Notes: generated by a model not told the origin, from the letters alone. Counted from the stretch's first letter, positions 48,676 to 58,285 are shown. The stretch is DNA of 64,000 nucleotides from Paenibacillus humicus NBRC 102415 (GCF_004000905.1 NZ_BIMD01000003.1:124001-188000), one strand, 5' to 3'. Translations and numbers: made by a program.

Positions 48676-48996
48676 TTACTTGATATAGAATCCACCCTTG
48701 AGGGCAAAGCCGACAACAAAAACGACGACCGCTCCGCCGATCGCCGTGAGTAACCAGTATGAAACTTTTGAAATTGCATTCAACCGTTTGTGTGCCGACT
48801 TGGTGCTTTCTAAGGCGGCCACCGCCAGTTTGTCCACTTCCTCGGAGCGCCGGTGTATCTCTTTCAACTGCCCTCTAAAATCCTCGAGCGATCGATTAAA
48901 ATCATCCAGTTTCTCGAGACGGGTTGAAATCTTGCCAATATCGACTCTCATTTCCATGATCGTGCTCATCAATTGCATGTGATCCGACTCCGGCAC
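48676..48996 (-). CDS. XhlA-like hemolysin/lysis accessory protein
   Basis: 106 aa: an amphipathic coiled-coil (residues 10-75) and one C-terminal membrane helix (VSYWLLTAIGGAVVVFVVGF). This is the XhlA layout of PBSX-type lysis cassettes, where XhlA works with the holin at the membrane. Confidence 0.85.
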   Translation of the reverse strand: MPESDHMQLMSTIMEMRVDIGKISTRLEKLDDFNRSLEDFRGQLKEIHRRSEEVDKLAVAALESTKSAHKRLNAISKVSYWLLTAIGGAVVVFVVGFALKGGFYIK

Positions 48997-49018
48997 CCCG
49001 GCTCACCTTCTCTCTCTT

Positions 49019-49300
49019 CTAAGGTTCAAGATCATCCACAGCGCTGGCGAACTCTTCAATGCCCTTTGCCCACTCGTAAAATTGCCTATGGTAGTTCGTT
49101 GATCCCGGGGCGACCGATGGAGCGAATCGAAATGTCCTTACTTGGAATGCCGGCTTACCGTCGAGACGAGCTGCCTTGCTCGCATAGTAGAATACTTTTA
49201 CCTCTAGTTCTGCCACCGTTCCGCTAATAGCCACCGCCCTGATATATGCTTTTGGAACATCGAGACCACTGTCTAGGGTCAAACTTTGAATGAATCCCAT
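49019..49300 (-). CDS. Hypothetical phage tail-region protein
   Basis: 93 aa. Begins MGFIQSLTLDSGLDVPKAYI, beta-rich in the first half; a later segment reads YHRQFYEWAKGIEEF. It lies between the fibre and lysis genes and is perhaps a tail accessory. No domain recognised. Confidence 0.6.
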   Translation of the reverse strand: MGFIQSLTLDSGLDVPKAYIRAVAISGTVAELEVKVFYYASKAARLDGKPAFQVRTFRFAPSVAPGSTNYHRQFYEWAKGIEEFASAVDDLEP

Positions 49301-49318
49301 TTCATCCCTCCCATTCGT

Positions 49319-50527
49319 TTACCAAGGAACGCCGTCTACCGGACCAACTGGCATAGTGTCCAACTTGCGGTATTTGCTGCCATCATCGTTGATCCACATC
49401 CACCATCGGCCCATTTTCATTGGCTTCGACCAGATTCCAGCGACGACGAATGGCCCGGCATTAATAATCGTTTCTTTGGTGTCGCGCTTCATGAGGATCG
49501 GCTGAAAGCTCACTGATCCGTCGTCGTGCATGATTACAATTGCGATTGTCGAACCTGAATCATTTCCTTGTTCGGGATCATCTTCCGCCCGAAATCCTGC
49601 TCTTCGGTTACCGTCTGTCTGAATGTAGTACCCCCTCGCCGTTCCGGCCGGGCCCGAGATGTACTCTGACGACGGTACGTAATCCACAAACGGTCGCCAA
49701 AAGTACGATGTTCCTTTTCGGAAACAAAAGTACGGCGTCTCGCTGTTTTGAGTTGCCGACACAAGCCAAAATATTTGTCCGACATATTTTGGCCCTGGAT
49801 CCGGAAGGCTGCTGATGCGGTTCGCGTTGCCGCCTGCGATACGGGATGATGTATAGCTTATTGTGCCGGATGTGACCGGCAGCTGTGCTTCTTCGAGAAG
49901 CGTGAAATCTTCCGGCTTCCGTGCAAGCCCCCATAACTCGTTGTTCATGCGGTATTCGCTTTCCGGCTTGTCCCACAACCCGTTCCTGGTCATAAGAAGG
50001 TTCATCTTGTCGTATGCGACAGCCGTATCATTCAACGAGGTGTTCAGCACCTTGATTCTCCATTGCATGTATGGATTCACGTAGCGCACATAAAGCCGGT
50101 AGACATACTTCCCGCCTCCGAGGCTCTCTTGATATAGCCGTAGCAGGTCCGTATAGCCGTTAGGATTGCTCGATGCCTGAGATACCAGCGGCACGACTTC
50201 GACAGCAAACCTGTTTGCCGGGACGTCTTGGTCATTGTGGTAGACATTGATGCGCACCGAAACGAATGCACTGAAGAACTCCGAATCAGACGTCGCGCTG
50301 TTCAACAGGAATTGCGTGATGACCTTCTTCAATGCCGGCGGCCGGACCGTGCCGTAAGGATTAGTTTTTAGGTACTGGTCCGAGTAAAATTCATGTTCAA
50401 ATAGCTTAACCCACTGGTTCGGATTCGTCAGGTTGCCGTTCTTTACTGTGAACATCTTCTGCATTGCCAGTTCCGGGTGTGCGTCGTCGTCACGCGCATG
50501 ATTCAAGTTCGTCAGTATTTTCTCCAT
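49319..50527 (-). CDS. Tail fibre / receptor-binding-region protein
   Basis: 402 aa from ATG 50527 (GGAGG 8 nt upstream). It is beta-rich, with aromatic C-terminal repeats around WSKPMKMGRWWMWINDDGSK. It lies at the distal end of the tail module where host-range proteins are found. No known domain recognised; function by position. Confidence 0.55.
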   Translation of the reverse strand: MEKILTNLNHARDDDAHPELAMQKMFTVKNGNLTNPNQWVKLFEHEFYSDQYLKTNPYGTVRPPALKKVITQFLLNSATSDSEFFSAFVSVRINVYHNDQDVPANRFAVEVVPLVSQASSNPNGYTDLLRLYQESLGGGKYVYRLYVRYVNPYMQWRIKVLNTSLNDTAVAYDKMNLLMTRNGLWDKPESEYRMNNELWGLARKPEDFTLLEEAQLPVTSGTISYTSSRIAGGNANRISSLPDPGPKYVGQIFWLVSATQNSETPYFCFRKGTSYFWRPFVDYVPSSEYISGPAGTARGYYIQTDGNRRAGFRAEDDPEQGNDSGSTIAIVIMHDDGSVSFQPILMKRDTKETIINAGPFVVAGIWSKPMKMGRWWMWINDDGSKYRKLDTMPVGPVDGVPW

Positions 50528-50529
50528 GA

Positions 50530-51666
50530 TCAAATCCTCCCGCTGCTGACATAGTCAATGATGACCTTTTCGCCTGGATAGATCGTCTGGCCCTCGTAGT
50601 CGAAATATTGGAACGGCGAATGAGCATGCCAGATTGCGAACCCCTTGATGAACGGGATCGTAACGACCGTCTCGAAGTAAGCTTGAAACAGCAGCGCCTG
50701 AACATCGTAGTTCGTCGCTCCCGTAGCAAAGAGCTGCGTCAGTCCGTCGTCCTTCGGCATGCAGCCGAACTCTGTGATGAGAATCGGTTTCCCAGTCAAT
50801 TGGTTCATGTCGACCAGCAAGTCATAAGGACTCCATCCACTCCACGTTCGGCGGAAGCCGCGGGCTACATCTTCGACCGTGACGGTAGGCTTACCATTCA
50901 CGATAGCGTATGGTTCATAAAAGTATGTCGCATAAATGTTAGCGCCGATCGCATCGACCAGATGGACAACTGAACGCGCTGCCCGGTCGGCTTGCAGTTT
51001 GAGCGTCGTGTCGCGAAGCTCGGAACCCATCATTGCAACCGTGAGCTTGAGTTCGGGATAAGCCGCCCGGATGGTATTGACCAACTGAAGCCAGTAGGAG
51101 TAATAGAGGTTTTCGCTTGTCAGCTTGTAATGCTCACATTCGATGCAGAGCCACGGGATGTTGTTTGTCCGGCATAGCTGCGCGACGAAGAGCAGTTCCT
51201 GAGTCCAGTTTGCGAAGTGCAGTGGCACATCCACCGGATCATAGCGCCCCCGGCTGAATCCGTCCGACCAATTGAGAACGATATGAGGCTTCAGCATCCA
51301 GAGCTTGACGCCTTTTACTTTGGCTATGTTGAGAATGCTCTGAATCTGCTGGGCTGTGTGATGTTGAAAGGTCGATCCGGTCTCGCTGTCCAAGTTATGC
51401 AGGGTCGATACGACGGCACCTAATCCTTGCACGGCAAAGCGTGTGAAGACCTTCGTAAAATAGTCCGTATTCGTGTAAGCATCCGAAGAACCGGGGTTAC
51501 CGATCGTCACGGTGGAAGACTTAAACCAGAGGTTGGCAGAACCGTACAAGCTACTAACTTGATCGTCGATTGTTTCGAAGTTCTCCGTGAATTGCGAACG
51601 GTGCAGTTCGTCAGTGTCATCATCCCATTTGACTAGACCAAGATTTTTTGTTCGTTTTTGCTGCAT
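50530..51666 (-). CDS. Tail-associated glycoside hydrolase-like TIM-barrel protein
   Basis: 378 aa. An N-terminal 40-residue leader (DDDTDELHRSQFTENFETID) looks like a tail-attachment segment. The rest resembles a GH113/GH5-like (beta/alpha)8 barrel: candidate acid/base E in WLCIECEHYKL, candidate nucleophile E in ILITEFGC, and the closing strand KGFAIWHAHSPFQYF. Such an enzyme on the tail would degrade surface polysaccharide during adsorption. It overlaps the next fibre gene slightly. Confidence 0.7.
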   Translation of the reverse strand: MQQKRTKNLGLVKWDDDTDELHRSQFTENFETIDDQVSSLYGSANLWFKSSTVTIGNPGSSDAYTNTDYFTKVFTRFAVQGLGAVVSTLHNLDSETGSTFQHHTAQQIQSILNIAKVKGVKLWMLKPHIVLNWSDGFSRGRYDPVDVPLHFANWTQELLFVAQLCRTNNIPWLCIECEHYKLTSENLYYSYWLQLVNTIRAAYPELKLTVAMMGSELRDTTLKLQADRAARSVVHLVDAIGANIYATYFYEPYAIVNGKPTVTVEDVARGFRRTWSGWSPYDLLVDMNQLTGKPILITEFGCMPKDDGLTQLFATGATNYDVQALLFQAYFETVVTIPFIKGFAIWHAHSPFQYFDYEGQTIYPGEKVIIDYVSSGRI

Positions 51667-52440
51667 TCATTCCCCTCCCCTAAGAAATGCCGTCTGGAAT
51701 GGTCCCCAGCTTTTGAAACCGTGGACTCCTTCCCATGTCAACTTGACGCCTTGCACTTCTTTCCACGGCAGCCATGTATAGATGAATTCATGAATCAAAT
51801 GGGCTGGTAAGGCTCGATCAACTGCCTGTTCCATATCGGCTATATTTTCAGGAACCCCGCGCTTACTGAGAATTGTTGTTTTATGGAGATACTGATCCGG
51901 ATAGACATCCACTTTACATCCATAGAACTTATTTACCAGCGACTCAAAAGCCATTGTTGTCATTGGCTGCGGTCTTCGATTTTTTCCGGGGAGCATATCC
52001 CTCCGAAACTCCTCAATGATAGCGAGCAGACGAATAATCTCGGCTACCTGCAATTTTTGGGCAGCCGAGAATAGAGAAGACTGCTGCAAGAATCCCGGCA
52101 GAAAATCTTTTAGAGCCTGGGAAATATCCCTTGAGGTTGCAAAAGCCTCCGCTGTCGCTTTCCCGTCTGCTTGTCCGCCCATGATGATGTACCGAGCTGC
52201 CACCGCATCAGGCAGCACCGATCGGCCCGTTGAAGTGCCAGATGTACTTTGAATACGTACGGTCTGCGCCGAAGCTGTTGCCGCCCCATAGGAAGTGCTG
52301 CTACTCTTTCGGATCAGAACTGCTGCAGCTGAACAATCGGCATTCCCAAAAATTGATCCCGCCACTGTGAGGATCAGAACAGCAGCTGCAGAGGCACTTG
52401 AACTACAAGATGCCGTGCCACTAGACTCTACAAGTGCCAT
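51667..52440 (-). CDS. DUF2313-like (YmfQ-type) baseplate protein with unusual repeat N-terminus
   Basis: 257 aa. The C-terminal 150 residues fit the DUF2313/YmfQ tail family (SQALKDFLPGFLQQSSLFSA ... RALPAHLIHEFIYTWLPWKE ... GFKSWGPFQTAF). The first 95 residues are Ala/Ser-rich and repeat S-A-A-A-V-L-I-type units three to four times, which is not typical. A fusion with a fibre-repeat segment is likely. No second gene start with a good ribosome site is seen inside. Confidence 0.65.
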   Translation of the reverse strand: MALVESSGTASCSSSASAAAVLILTVAGSIFGNADCSAAAVLIRKSSSTSYGAATASAQTVRIQSTSGTSTGRSVLPDAVAARYIIMGGQADGKATAEAFATSRDISQALKDFLPGFLQQSSLFSAAQKLQVAEIIRLLAIIEEFRRDMLPGKNRRPQPMTTMAFESLVNKFYGCKVDVYPDQYLHKTTILSKRGVPENIADMEQAVDRALPAHLIHEFIYTWLPWKEVQGVKLTWEGVHGFKSWGPFQTAFLRGGE

Positions 52441-52451
52441 CAGCCATCACC

Positions 52452-52838
52452 TCAATCTTCGTTTACGATTACGGTGCCGGCGGGCAGCTTCAGCTGGTTC
52501 GATGATGTTATAGGCTGCGAGGGAGTAAGCGATCCGTAATATAGGAGCTTCCCGGCCGTTGCCGCGTCGAACACACCGAAATGAGTCACGGTGCCCCATG
52601 CCGCCGAAGCGACCGGGAACAGAAGGTCTGCCGCATTGCTGCAACTGCCAGTCGTTGCCGCTGAGAAAGTGACAGCCTGCCGGGCATAGGCGCCGCCGGA
52701 AACTTCTGTTCCCGTCGCAGCGTCTGTAGGGTCCGACGTGAACAGTCCGACGTAAAGCGCCGCGGGGGGCGTGTACACAACACCGCGCAGGACGTGGTTC
52801 AAAAGTGCATTTTCAAGAAAATCAGTTTTCCCTGGCAT
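52452..52838 (-). CDS. Phage tail fibre protein (minor tail, LYVGLFTSDPT type)
   Basis: 128 aa. The pattern NALLNHVLRGVVYTPPAALY, VGLFTSDPTDAATGTEVSGG and TVTHFGVFDAATAGKLLYYG is typical of a small phage tail-fibre family common in Firmicutes and Proteobacteria. It lies between baseplate J and the DUF2313 gene. Confidence 0.8.
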   Translation of the reverse strand: MPGKTDFLENALLNHVLRGVVYTPPAALYVGLFTSDPTDAATGTEVSGGAYARQAVTFSAATTGSCSNAADLLFPVASAAWGTVTHFGVFDAATAGKLLYYGSLTPSQPITSSNQLKLPAGTVIVNED

Positions 52839-52849
52839 GCTACATCACC

Positions 52850-53902
52850 TCATATGGTTAAATTAAGTGCTCCCATGACAGGCACTTGATCTTGCTGGAG
52901 CTGAAGGTTCCCGGTGGACCCGTTGATTGTCAGTGAACCGTACTCATAGTCGGAAACATTCCCGGCGGATAAAATTGCCTCCCCGATCCTGTTCAGCTTG
53001 ACGACCGTTTCCGTAAATGCCAATGCCTTGAGATAAGCTGTGATTGCTTCCTGCACCTGAACCCTGGCCTCATCCAATGATCCGCCATCGACAAGAATCA
53101 GCTTGGCAGATACATCGACCAACAGTTCTGATACTCCGACCACGGTTGGCACTGACCCTGTGGTCGCCATTGCTTGGATGAGCGCATCAGCTGCCGCGAC
53201 AGCCGAAGCACCTGGCGTCCGCTTGTCGACCGAAATCAGCACCACCTTGACAGTCCCCCCTCCGGCCCAACCACGAAAAACCCGAGCATCAAAGATGCCG
53301 GGCACTGTCTTTGCCGTCTGCTTGTACTGGTCCGGATTTCCGCTCACAGCCGGCTGGTCACGCTTTTCGATCGCTCTGGCCAGTAGCGCCTCCTTGCTCT
53401 CCAAGTCTGTTCCGCCGCGGGTTTCTTCAAGGTTTGTCACCGTAACCCCAGGAATGGAACTCTTTGATATGGAGCCGGCAGGCACATTCCCTGACGCCCC
53501 GGCCACTTGTGCCAAGATTTTCAGGGACACGGTTCCGGAGACCGGGATTTCAGTGGCTGCGCCCTGAATATCAAAGACCGTCCCGCTTTCTGTAGTCGCA
53601 AAAGAGCCTGTTGGAATCTTCGTTCCGGATGGACCATAAAGCTGAACGGTGCCTTCCGACTTCACGGCCGGCTTGCGCGTAACTCCCTGCTCGGCCGCTA
53701 TCATATCGACCTCCTCTTCCGTCGCATCCTCCGAGCTGCCTGCTCTCACCCGCTTAATTCGCTCAATCTCGTCATAGGCCTGGGAAACTTCAAGGGCTAC
53801 AGGAGCCAGAGCATCGAAGGTAAAGGTCCCTTCACCCTTGGCCACACCGCCCAGGACGTTGCTGAGCATGCGCGAAAGGATAGAATCAAAGTCCGTCGCC
53901 AT
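52850..53902 (-). CDS. Baseplate assembly protein J (gp47/XkdT-like)
   Basis: 350 aa. The baseplate J signature is present (EEVDMIAAEQGVTRKPAVKS, ESGTVFDIQGAATEIPVSGT, AGASGNVPAGSI, VTNLEETRGGTDLESKEALL). It builds the baseplate wedge of contractile tails. The start overlaps the XkdS-like gene. Confidence 0.92.
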   Translation of the reverse strand: MATDFDSILSRMLSNVLGGVAKGEGTFTFDALAPVALEVSQAYDEIERIKRVRAGSSEDATEEEVDMIAAEQGVTRKPAVKSEGTVQLYGPSGTKIPTGSFATTESGTVFDIQGAATEIPVSGTVSLKILAQVAGASGNVPAGSISKSSIPGVTVTNLEETRGGTDLESKEALLARAIEKRDQPAVSGNPDQYKQTAKTVPGIFDARVFRGWAGGGTVKVVLISVDKRTPGASAVAAADALIQAMATTGSVPTVVGVSELLVDVSAKLILVDGGSLDEARVQVQEAITAYLKALAFTETVVKLNRIGEAILSAGNVSDYEYGSLTINGSTGNLQLQQDQVPVMGALNLTI

Positions 53903-54335
53903 TTATTCTCACCTCACCGTAGACCGTCTCTGCTGTAAAGCTGATCTTTAGCACATCCTCGGAATGGTCAATGTCGAAATCGGAAAACGACAGGATATAA
54001 GGACTGTTCAGAGCTTCTCGAACATATCTTTCCGCCTCTGTCTTATCCGGCGCACTTCGTTGACCGAGAAGGTTGTCCAACTCATGACCGTAATTCCAGC
54101 TATAGGCCAAATACCGAAACCGTTCAGTCCGCAGGGTCTTGTAAATCCAGATTTCAAGCGCAGGCAATCCTTCCAACCGAACCGGATCCCCGTCGACAAG
54201 TTTGAAGTCGTTTACGGCAAAATCCCATGCGTACTCTATCCAGAGAGGGAGTTCCTTCTGTGCAGCGCTGTCCACCGCAGACGCGGCTGTATCCTCGGTG
54301 ACTCCATCAATAAAAGGGAACGGGCTGTCAGCCAT
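53886..54335 (-). CDS. XkdS-like baseplate protein (DUF2634)
   Basis: 149 aa. DUF2634 pattern: LPALEIWIYKTLRTERFRYL, AYSWNYGHELDNLLGQ and ALNSPYILSFSDFDID. It is homologous to the gp25-like wedge protein of PBSX. It lies in the conserved order XkdQ-DUF2577-XkdS-XkdT. Confidence 0.9.
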   Translation of the reverse strand: MADSPFPFIDGVTEDTAASAVDSAAQKELPLWIEYAWDFAVNDFKLVDGDPVRLEGLPALEIWIYKTLRTERFRYLAYSWNYGHELDNLLGQRSAPDKTEAERYVREALNSPYILSFSDFDIDHSEDVLKISFTAETVYGEVRINGDGL

Positions 54336-54618
54336 CGGCAGGCACCACCCTCGTCACTGCCCAACGCCCTGCGACAGGCTGCAGCACGACTTGCTCGCCG
54401 TTTTGATGCGTCCAGTTTGGCGGGATATAGAGGTCATCCGCCTCAAGTGTGAGATCGGAGGAAAGTACGGTGATCGTGGAAGGCCATGTGCTGGTCACGA
54501 TCCCGAGAGACGCACCGGTTCGCTCCGCTTCCTGCTTTGCGACCTCACGGATATACGAAGTTATCCAGGCTATATCCCGTACTCCCGGCGCCGCTACTGC
54601 TCGTTTTGCTGGATCCAC
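54328..54618 (-). CDS. DUF2577 tail protein
   Basis: 96 aa from GTG 54618 (GGAAGGAGG upstream). The segment PSTITVLSSDLTLEADDLYI and the PVAGRWAVTRVV ending fit DUF2577, a small baseplate component (XkdR-like). It overlaps the end of the XkdQ-like gene by 74 nt. Confidence 0.78.
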   Translation of the reverse strand: MDPAKRAVAAPGVRDIAWITSYIREVAKQEAERTGASLGIVTSTWPSTITVLSSDLTLEADDLYIPPNWTHQNGEQVVLQPVAGRWAVTRVVPADG

Positions 54619-55603
54619 TGTCCACTTCTCCTCCTTCCTGCTCATCCATGAGGTTTTGAAAATTGACCGTGAGCGTGATCGTCTGCATACCGTTTTCCCA
54701 GACATGCTCGTCACTATCGATATAAAAAAGGCCCACCAAGCCGGTGAGCTCATCCTTAATTCGTACAGCATTGCCGGTTATGAGATCGACTTGCCCGTCA
54801 CCGAAGACGGTGACGTTTGCGGTCCTTTCCGCTCCTTTCAGCATGGCAAGAGCAGGAGCATGGGGGTCCTTTTTTTCTTCCAGTTGGTAGATCTCCTGGA
54901 GCCGTCCATACCGTTTTAAGTTATCGGTTGCCGTCACCTCGCCAACATAGTTGTCATTTTTATCGACGATTTTGACAGCCGTCACGGCGTCCTCAATGCT
55001 CTCCGTGTAAGAAGCTTCTGTCAGGTTAGTGTCCGCCGTCAACATAACTGCTGCTGTTCTGGTGCCCTTGCGGATAACGCTTAGTCGGCCTGCGGACATG
55101 CGGGGGATGTATTTATGTCCTGTCGTCTTCGAAGCACCGGTGTAGCCGATCATGACGGCCTCATACGCGCTGCGATTAAGAGCCGTGAACCGTTGGCTGC
55201 CGCCGGCATCCTCCAGGTAACCGACCGGAACTCCAATCTCCGCGCAAACAGTCCGAGCAACTGCAGCCGCCGTCGCACCCTTGAAGATCCGATTCACCTT
55301 TGACTGGGTCATGTACCTAAGACCGTCATATGCCGTGTACTCAATACTGTTCCCGGTGAGCGACTTACTCTGTTTGAACAGATAGCCCCGGAAGATTTCT
55401 TTGCTGTCATCATCGTAGATGAATATCATCTCACCTAACTCCATAGGCACTCGCGGAATGCTCCGGTCCGAAGGGGCAAACAGAATTGAGAAAGTCGCCG
55501 ATCGGGCAGCCGTCGACTTGTCTCCGGACCACGAGAGCCGTAGGAAGAGGCCCGATAAGTCCGTCTTCACACCAGCTCTGGAAACGTGCTTAAGGGAGAT
55601 CAT
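54545..55603 (-). CDS. XkdQ-like tail hub protein
   Basis: 352 aa from ATG 55603 (GCAGGTG upstream; ATGA overlap). It has the XkdQ layout: LKHVSRAGVKTDLSGLFLRL, IEYTAYDGLRYMTQSKVNRI and a late GNAVRIKDELTGLVGLFYID segment with TITLTVNFQNLMDEQ. The hub anchors the baseplate to the tail tube. The Gly/Ser-rich C-terminal tail is short. Confidence 0.88.
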   Translation of the reverse strand: MISLKHVSRAGVKTDLSGLFLRLSWSGDKSTAARSATFSILFAPSDRSIPRVPMELGEMIFIYDDDSKEIFRGYLFKQSKSLTGNSIEYTAYDGLRYMTQSKVNRIFKGATAAAVARTVCAEIGVPVGYLEDAGGSQRFTALNRSAYEAVMIGYTGASKTTGHKYIPRMSAGRLSVIRKGTRTAAVMLTADTNLTEASYTESIEDAVTAVKIVDKNDNYVGEVTATDNLKRYGRLQEIYQLEEKKDPHAPALAMLKGAERTANVTVFGDGQVDLITGNAVRIKDELTGLVGLFYIDSDEHVWENGMQTITLTVNFQNLMDEQEGGEVDSGSSKTSSSGAGSTGYSLDNFVYP

Positions 55604-56250
55604 ATTTTCAACACCTGCCCGATCTGCAGCTTGCGGTCGTCTGTAATCCCGTTTTTCTTTTTGATTTCCGGCCATCGGCTGCCGTTACCGTATACCCTTT
55701 TGGCAATGAGATATCCCGTATCGCCCTTTTTGACCGTATACGTCTTCGGCGGTGTTTTGGTCGATGTACGTGCCGCGCTGGCGCTATGCGCCGAAGATGA
55801 GGCAATTGTCGCTGGAGTTGTCGTTCCCTTCTGGGCGGTGACAAAGCGGTATTCCCGTAACGACAATGTAAAATAGACGTCCAAAGGTCCCGGACGATGG
55901 CCGTAGTTGAATGATTCAATGACCATCACCTGGTTCAGGTTGAGCCCCCTTGCCGTGATGAGAAGGCGCAGAGGCTTACCACTCTCCTTCCAGCGGTTCA
56001 GGGTGTTGACGAAAGTGACCGGCGGCGGAAAGTCCTTATAAACGCACAAACCATCATCCTGAATGGGGAAATAGCTTTCTAAGGTGACGCTATTCAGCCG
56101 CCGCTTGCCCATAGCCAGTACCTCGCCTAGGTTGTGGACGGTTACAGTGTTATGAGCCATTCCGGTTTGGAGGTCATAAGACGACGGCGGCACCGGCAGC
56201 CGTAGTGTCTCCGCACCGCTGTTATACGACAAAACTACATCAATCGGCAT
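55600..56250 (-). CDS. LysM-containing tail protein (XkdP-like)
   Basis: 216 aa. The N-terminal beta domain (LRLPVPPSSYDLQTGMAHNT ... NSVTLESYFP) is followed by a Ser/Thr/Ala linker and a C-terminal LysM motif (YTVKKGDTGYLIAKRVYGNG, KLQIGQVLKI). It binds peptidoglycan at the tail tip, as XkdP of PBSX. Confidence 0.9.
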   Translation of the reverse strand: MPIDVVLSYNSGAETLRLPVPPSSYDLQTGMAHNTVTVHNLGEVLAMGKRRLNSVTLESYFPIQDDGLCVYKDFPPPVTFVNTLNRWKESGKPLRLLITARGLNLNQVMVIESFNYGHRPGPLDVYFTLSLREYRFVTAQKGTTTPATIASSSAHSASAARTSTKTPPKTYTVKKGDTGYLIAKRVYGNGSRWPEIKKKNGITDDRKLQIGQVLKI

Positions 56251-56252
56251 GC

Positions 56253-58274
56253 CTATCCTCCGTTCAAACTGACTTGCTCCATGATGGTTCTAAATTCTTG
56301 CGCCAGTCTTGCGATATCCGCTTCTTCTCGTACAACTGCTCCGGGAAATTGGAAAATGAATTGTTGAGAAGCCCCTCCGGAACCGCGATTTTGATTGGCC
56401 TCTTGTGCCGTCAAGACCTGCTCACCTTCGTGCAATATGGCCGGGAACCCATTCCGGGGGACACGTTGAATTCCATAAGCAAACCCAGCAGAATTCATTA
56501 GCTCGAGATACTTCTGCATGTCCTTGTTTCCGCCTGTGGAAAGTTTCCTTAGCTCATCTGCTGACATTCCGGTCTTTTCGCTCAGTGCTTGATTTAGCTT
56601 TCTCTCGTATTTTACATAGCCTTCATCAGACCACACGGTTTTCAAGCGCTCTAGTTCTTTCTGAGATACGCCCATGTTTTTCGTAATCCAGCCATCCTGT
56701 TTTGAACCCAACTGATCTGCAAGTGACATGGATTTATTGTAATTTGCCTCATTTGCCATTTGCCCAGCTGCCACGCCGCCGCCTAACGCTCCAATAGCAG
56801 CCCCGTAAGGACCGAAGGATGATCCCGCGATACCTCCTGACACTGCTCCCAAAACAGCTGTCATGGTTGGGTTGTCAGCAATATACCCTTGGATGCCTTC
56901 CCACATTCCTTGTCCTATTTTCCTGCCTGCAGTAATGGCTGATTCAATCAGAGGCTGGCTGCCGGCTAAAGCTACTCCTAAGGTTGCTCCAATCTTGCTG
57001 CCAATGTCTGTTAACTGAGCCTTTCCGGATTTTTCGTACCAACCATCAAACAGAGTTTTCAGCTCCGTAAAAATAAACTTCACTTTAGACTCTGTGTCCG
57101 GGAGGTTTCGGAATTTCTTGTTGTTTATAAACCGTTCCTGAATGTATGCGGTGATGCTTTTTCCAGTATTGACGACCCCCTTGAACATGGAAGCCATCAT
57201 CTTGCTGCCAGCTTCAAACATTTTGTCTGCGCCACCACCACTCAAATAGTTAGCCCAACGTTTAAGTTCTGGCTTCAGGTATTCAAGAGTTCGAGTTCCC
57301 ATGTTGGTCACACCGGAACCCATTGTTCCAGTAATTGTCGACCACAGGCCATAAGCAGATTGCCCGAGCTTTTCGGAGCCGCCACGGAACATCTGCGTCA
57401 GCCCGATCCCCGATCCGTTTTTAAGCTTGGACCAGTCTCCGCCAGAAGCCTTGATTTGCGCTTGGCTGATTTTAAATCCAAACTCCTTCATCCGCTCCGT
57501 CTCGCCAGTGGCTAGGTCAGCAAGGGCTTCAATAGAGTCGCTGAGAGTCTTGCCAGGGGTAAGAGCCGTCATATCCTCAGCAAGCCTCAGAAGGCTCATA
57601 GCAGGCTTGGTTTTGCCCCCAGCTATACCGAGCGCCCTGGTGCCCGTCGAAATGACTTCGTCCGTATCAAACGGGGTGATATCCGCATTCTTCCGGAGAT
57701 CAGCAATGAATCGCTGCGCTTCCTGCCCTGCCCATGATTTACCCTGCTTGGGGTTATTGACGCCAAGGAAGTGAGTCATGGAGATCATCTGCCGCTCCAG
57801 CATAGAAGCCCCACTGAGACTCTGCTTGATAAGGGCAATCCCTGCCGCTCCTACAGCACCAGCAGCAACGCCACCTATAAGCAAGGGTTTCTTAAGCATG
57901 TCAAGCATACTTCGGAGTCCGCGAAAACCGCTGGATGCCAAGTCGACTGCCTTGACAGTCACTTTAAACGGAGCTTTTGTCATCCACTTGAGGGTATTGA
58001 CCGCCGGTTTGATTTGGGTGCTAAAGCGCTGTGCGTGAGCCGTTACAACGACGGCCGCATTACGGATCGCCTTGGTGCGCTGTTCCACCGCCTTGATTGC
58101 CTTCATGGCTGGTGAATTGTTGATGCGAATCTGCCGTTGTTTCTTAGCCTCGGCATCCAATTGTTTTTTTACCGTTTGGACCGATCGGTTGAACGTATCA
58201 GTGTTCTTCTTCACCCGCTGCATGACAGCGGAATAATTGTCACGCAGACTAATGACTGATGTCAGCCTTGCCAT
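56253..58274 (-). CDS. Tail tape measure protein
   Basis: 673 aa. Coiled N-terminus (SVQTVKKQLDAEAKKQRQIR), then the tape-measure core with a hydrophobic Gly/Ala segment (LLIGGVAAGAVGAAGIALIK), MISMTHFLGVNNPKQGKSW, and a second glycine-rich stretch (VLGAVSGGIAGSSFGPYGAA). It sets tail length. The length suggests a tail of about 100 nm by the usual 0.15 nm per residue. Confidence 0.92.
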   Translation of the reverse strand: MARLTSVISLRDNYSAVMQRVKKNTDTFNRSVQTVKKQLDAEAKKQRQIRINNSPAMKAIKAVEQRTKAIRNAAVVVTAHAQRFSTQIKPAVNTLKWMTKAPFKVTVKAVDLASSGFRGLRSMLDMLKKPLLIGGVAAGAVGAAGIALIKQSLSGASMLERQMISMTHFLGVNNPKQGKSWAGQEAQRFIADLRKNADITPFDTDEVISTGTRALGIAGGKTKPAMSLLRLAEDMTALTPGKTLSDSIEALADLATGETERMKEFGFKISQAQIKASGGDWSKLKNGSGIGLTQMFRGGSEKLGQSAYGLWSTITGTMGSGVTNMGTRTLEYLKPELKRWANYLSGGGADKMFEAGSKMMASMFKGVVNTGKSITAYIQERFINNKKFRNLPDTESKVKFIFTELKTLFDGWYEKSGKAQLTDIGSKIGATLGVALAGSQPLIESAITAGRKIGQGMWEGIQGYIADNPTMTAVLGAVSGGIAGSSFGPYGAAIGALGGGVAAGQMANEANYNKSMSLADQLGSKQDGWITKNMGVSQKELERLKTVWSDEGYVKYERKLNQALSEKTGMSADELRKLSTGGNKDMQKYLELMNSAGFAYGIQRVPRNGFPAILHEGEQVLTAQEANQNRGSGGASQQFIFQFPGAVVREEADIARLAQEFRTIMEQVSLNGG

Positions 58275-58285
58275 CTCTGTTCACC

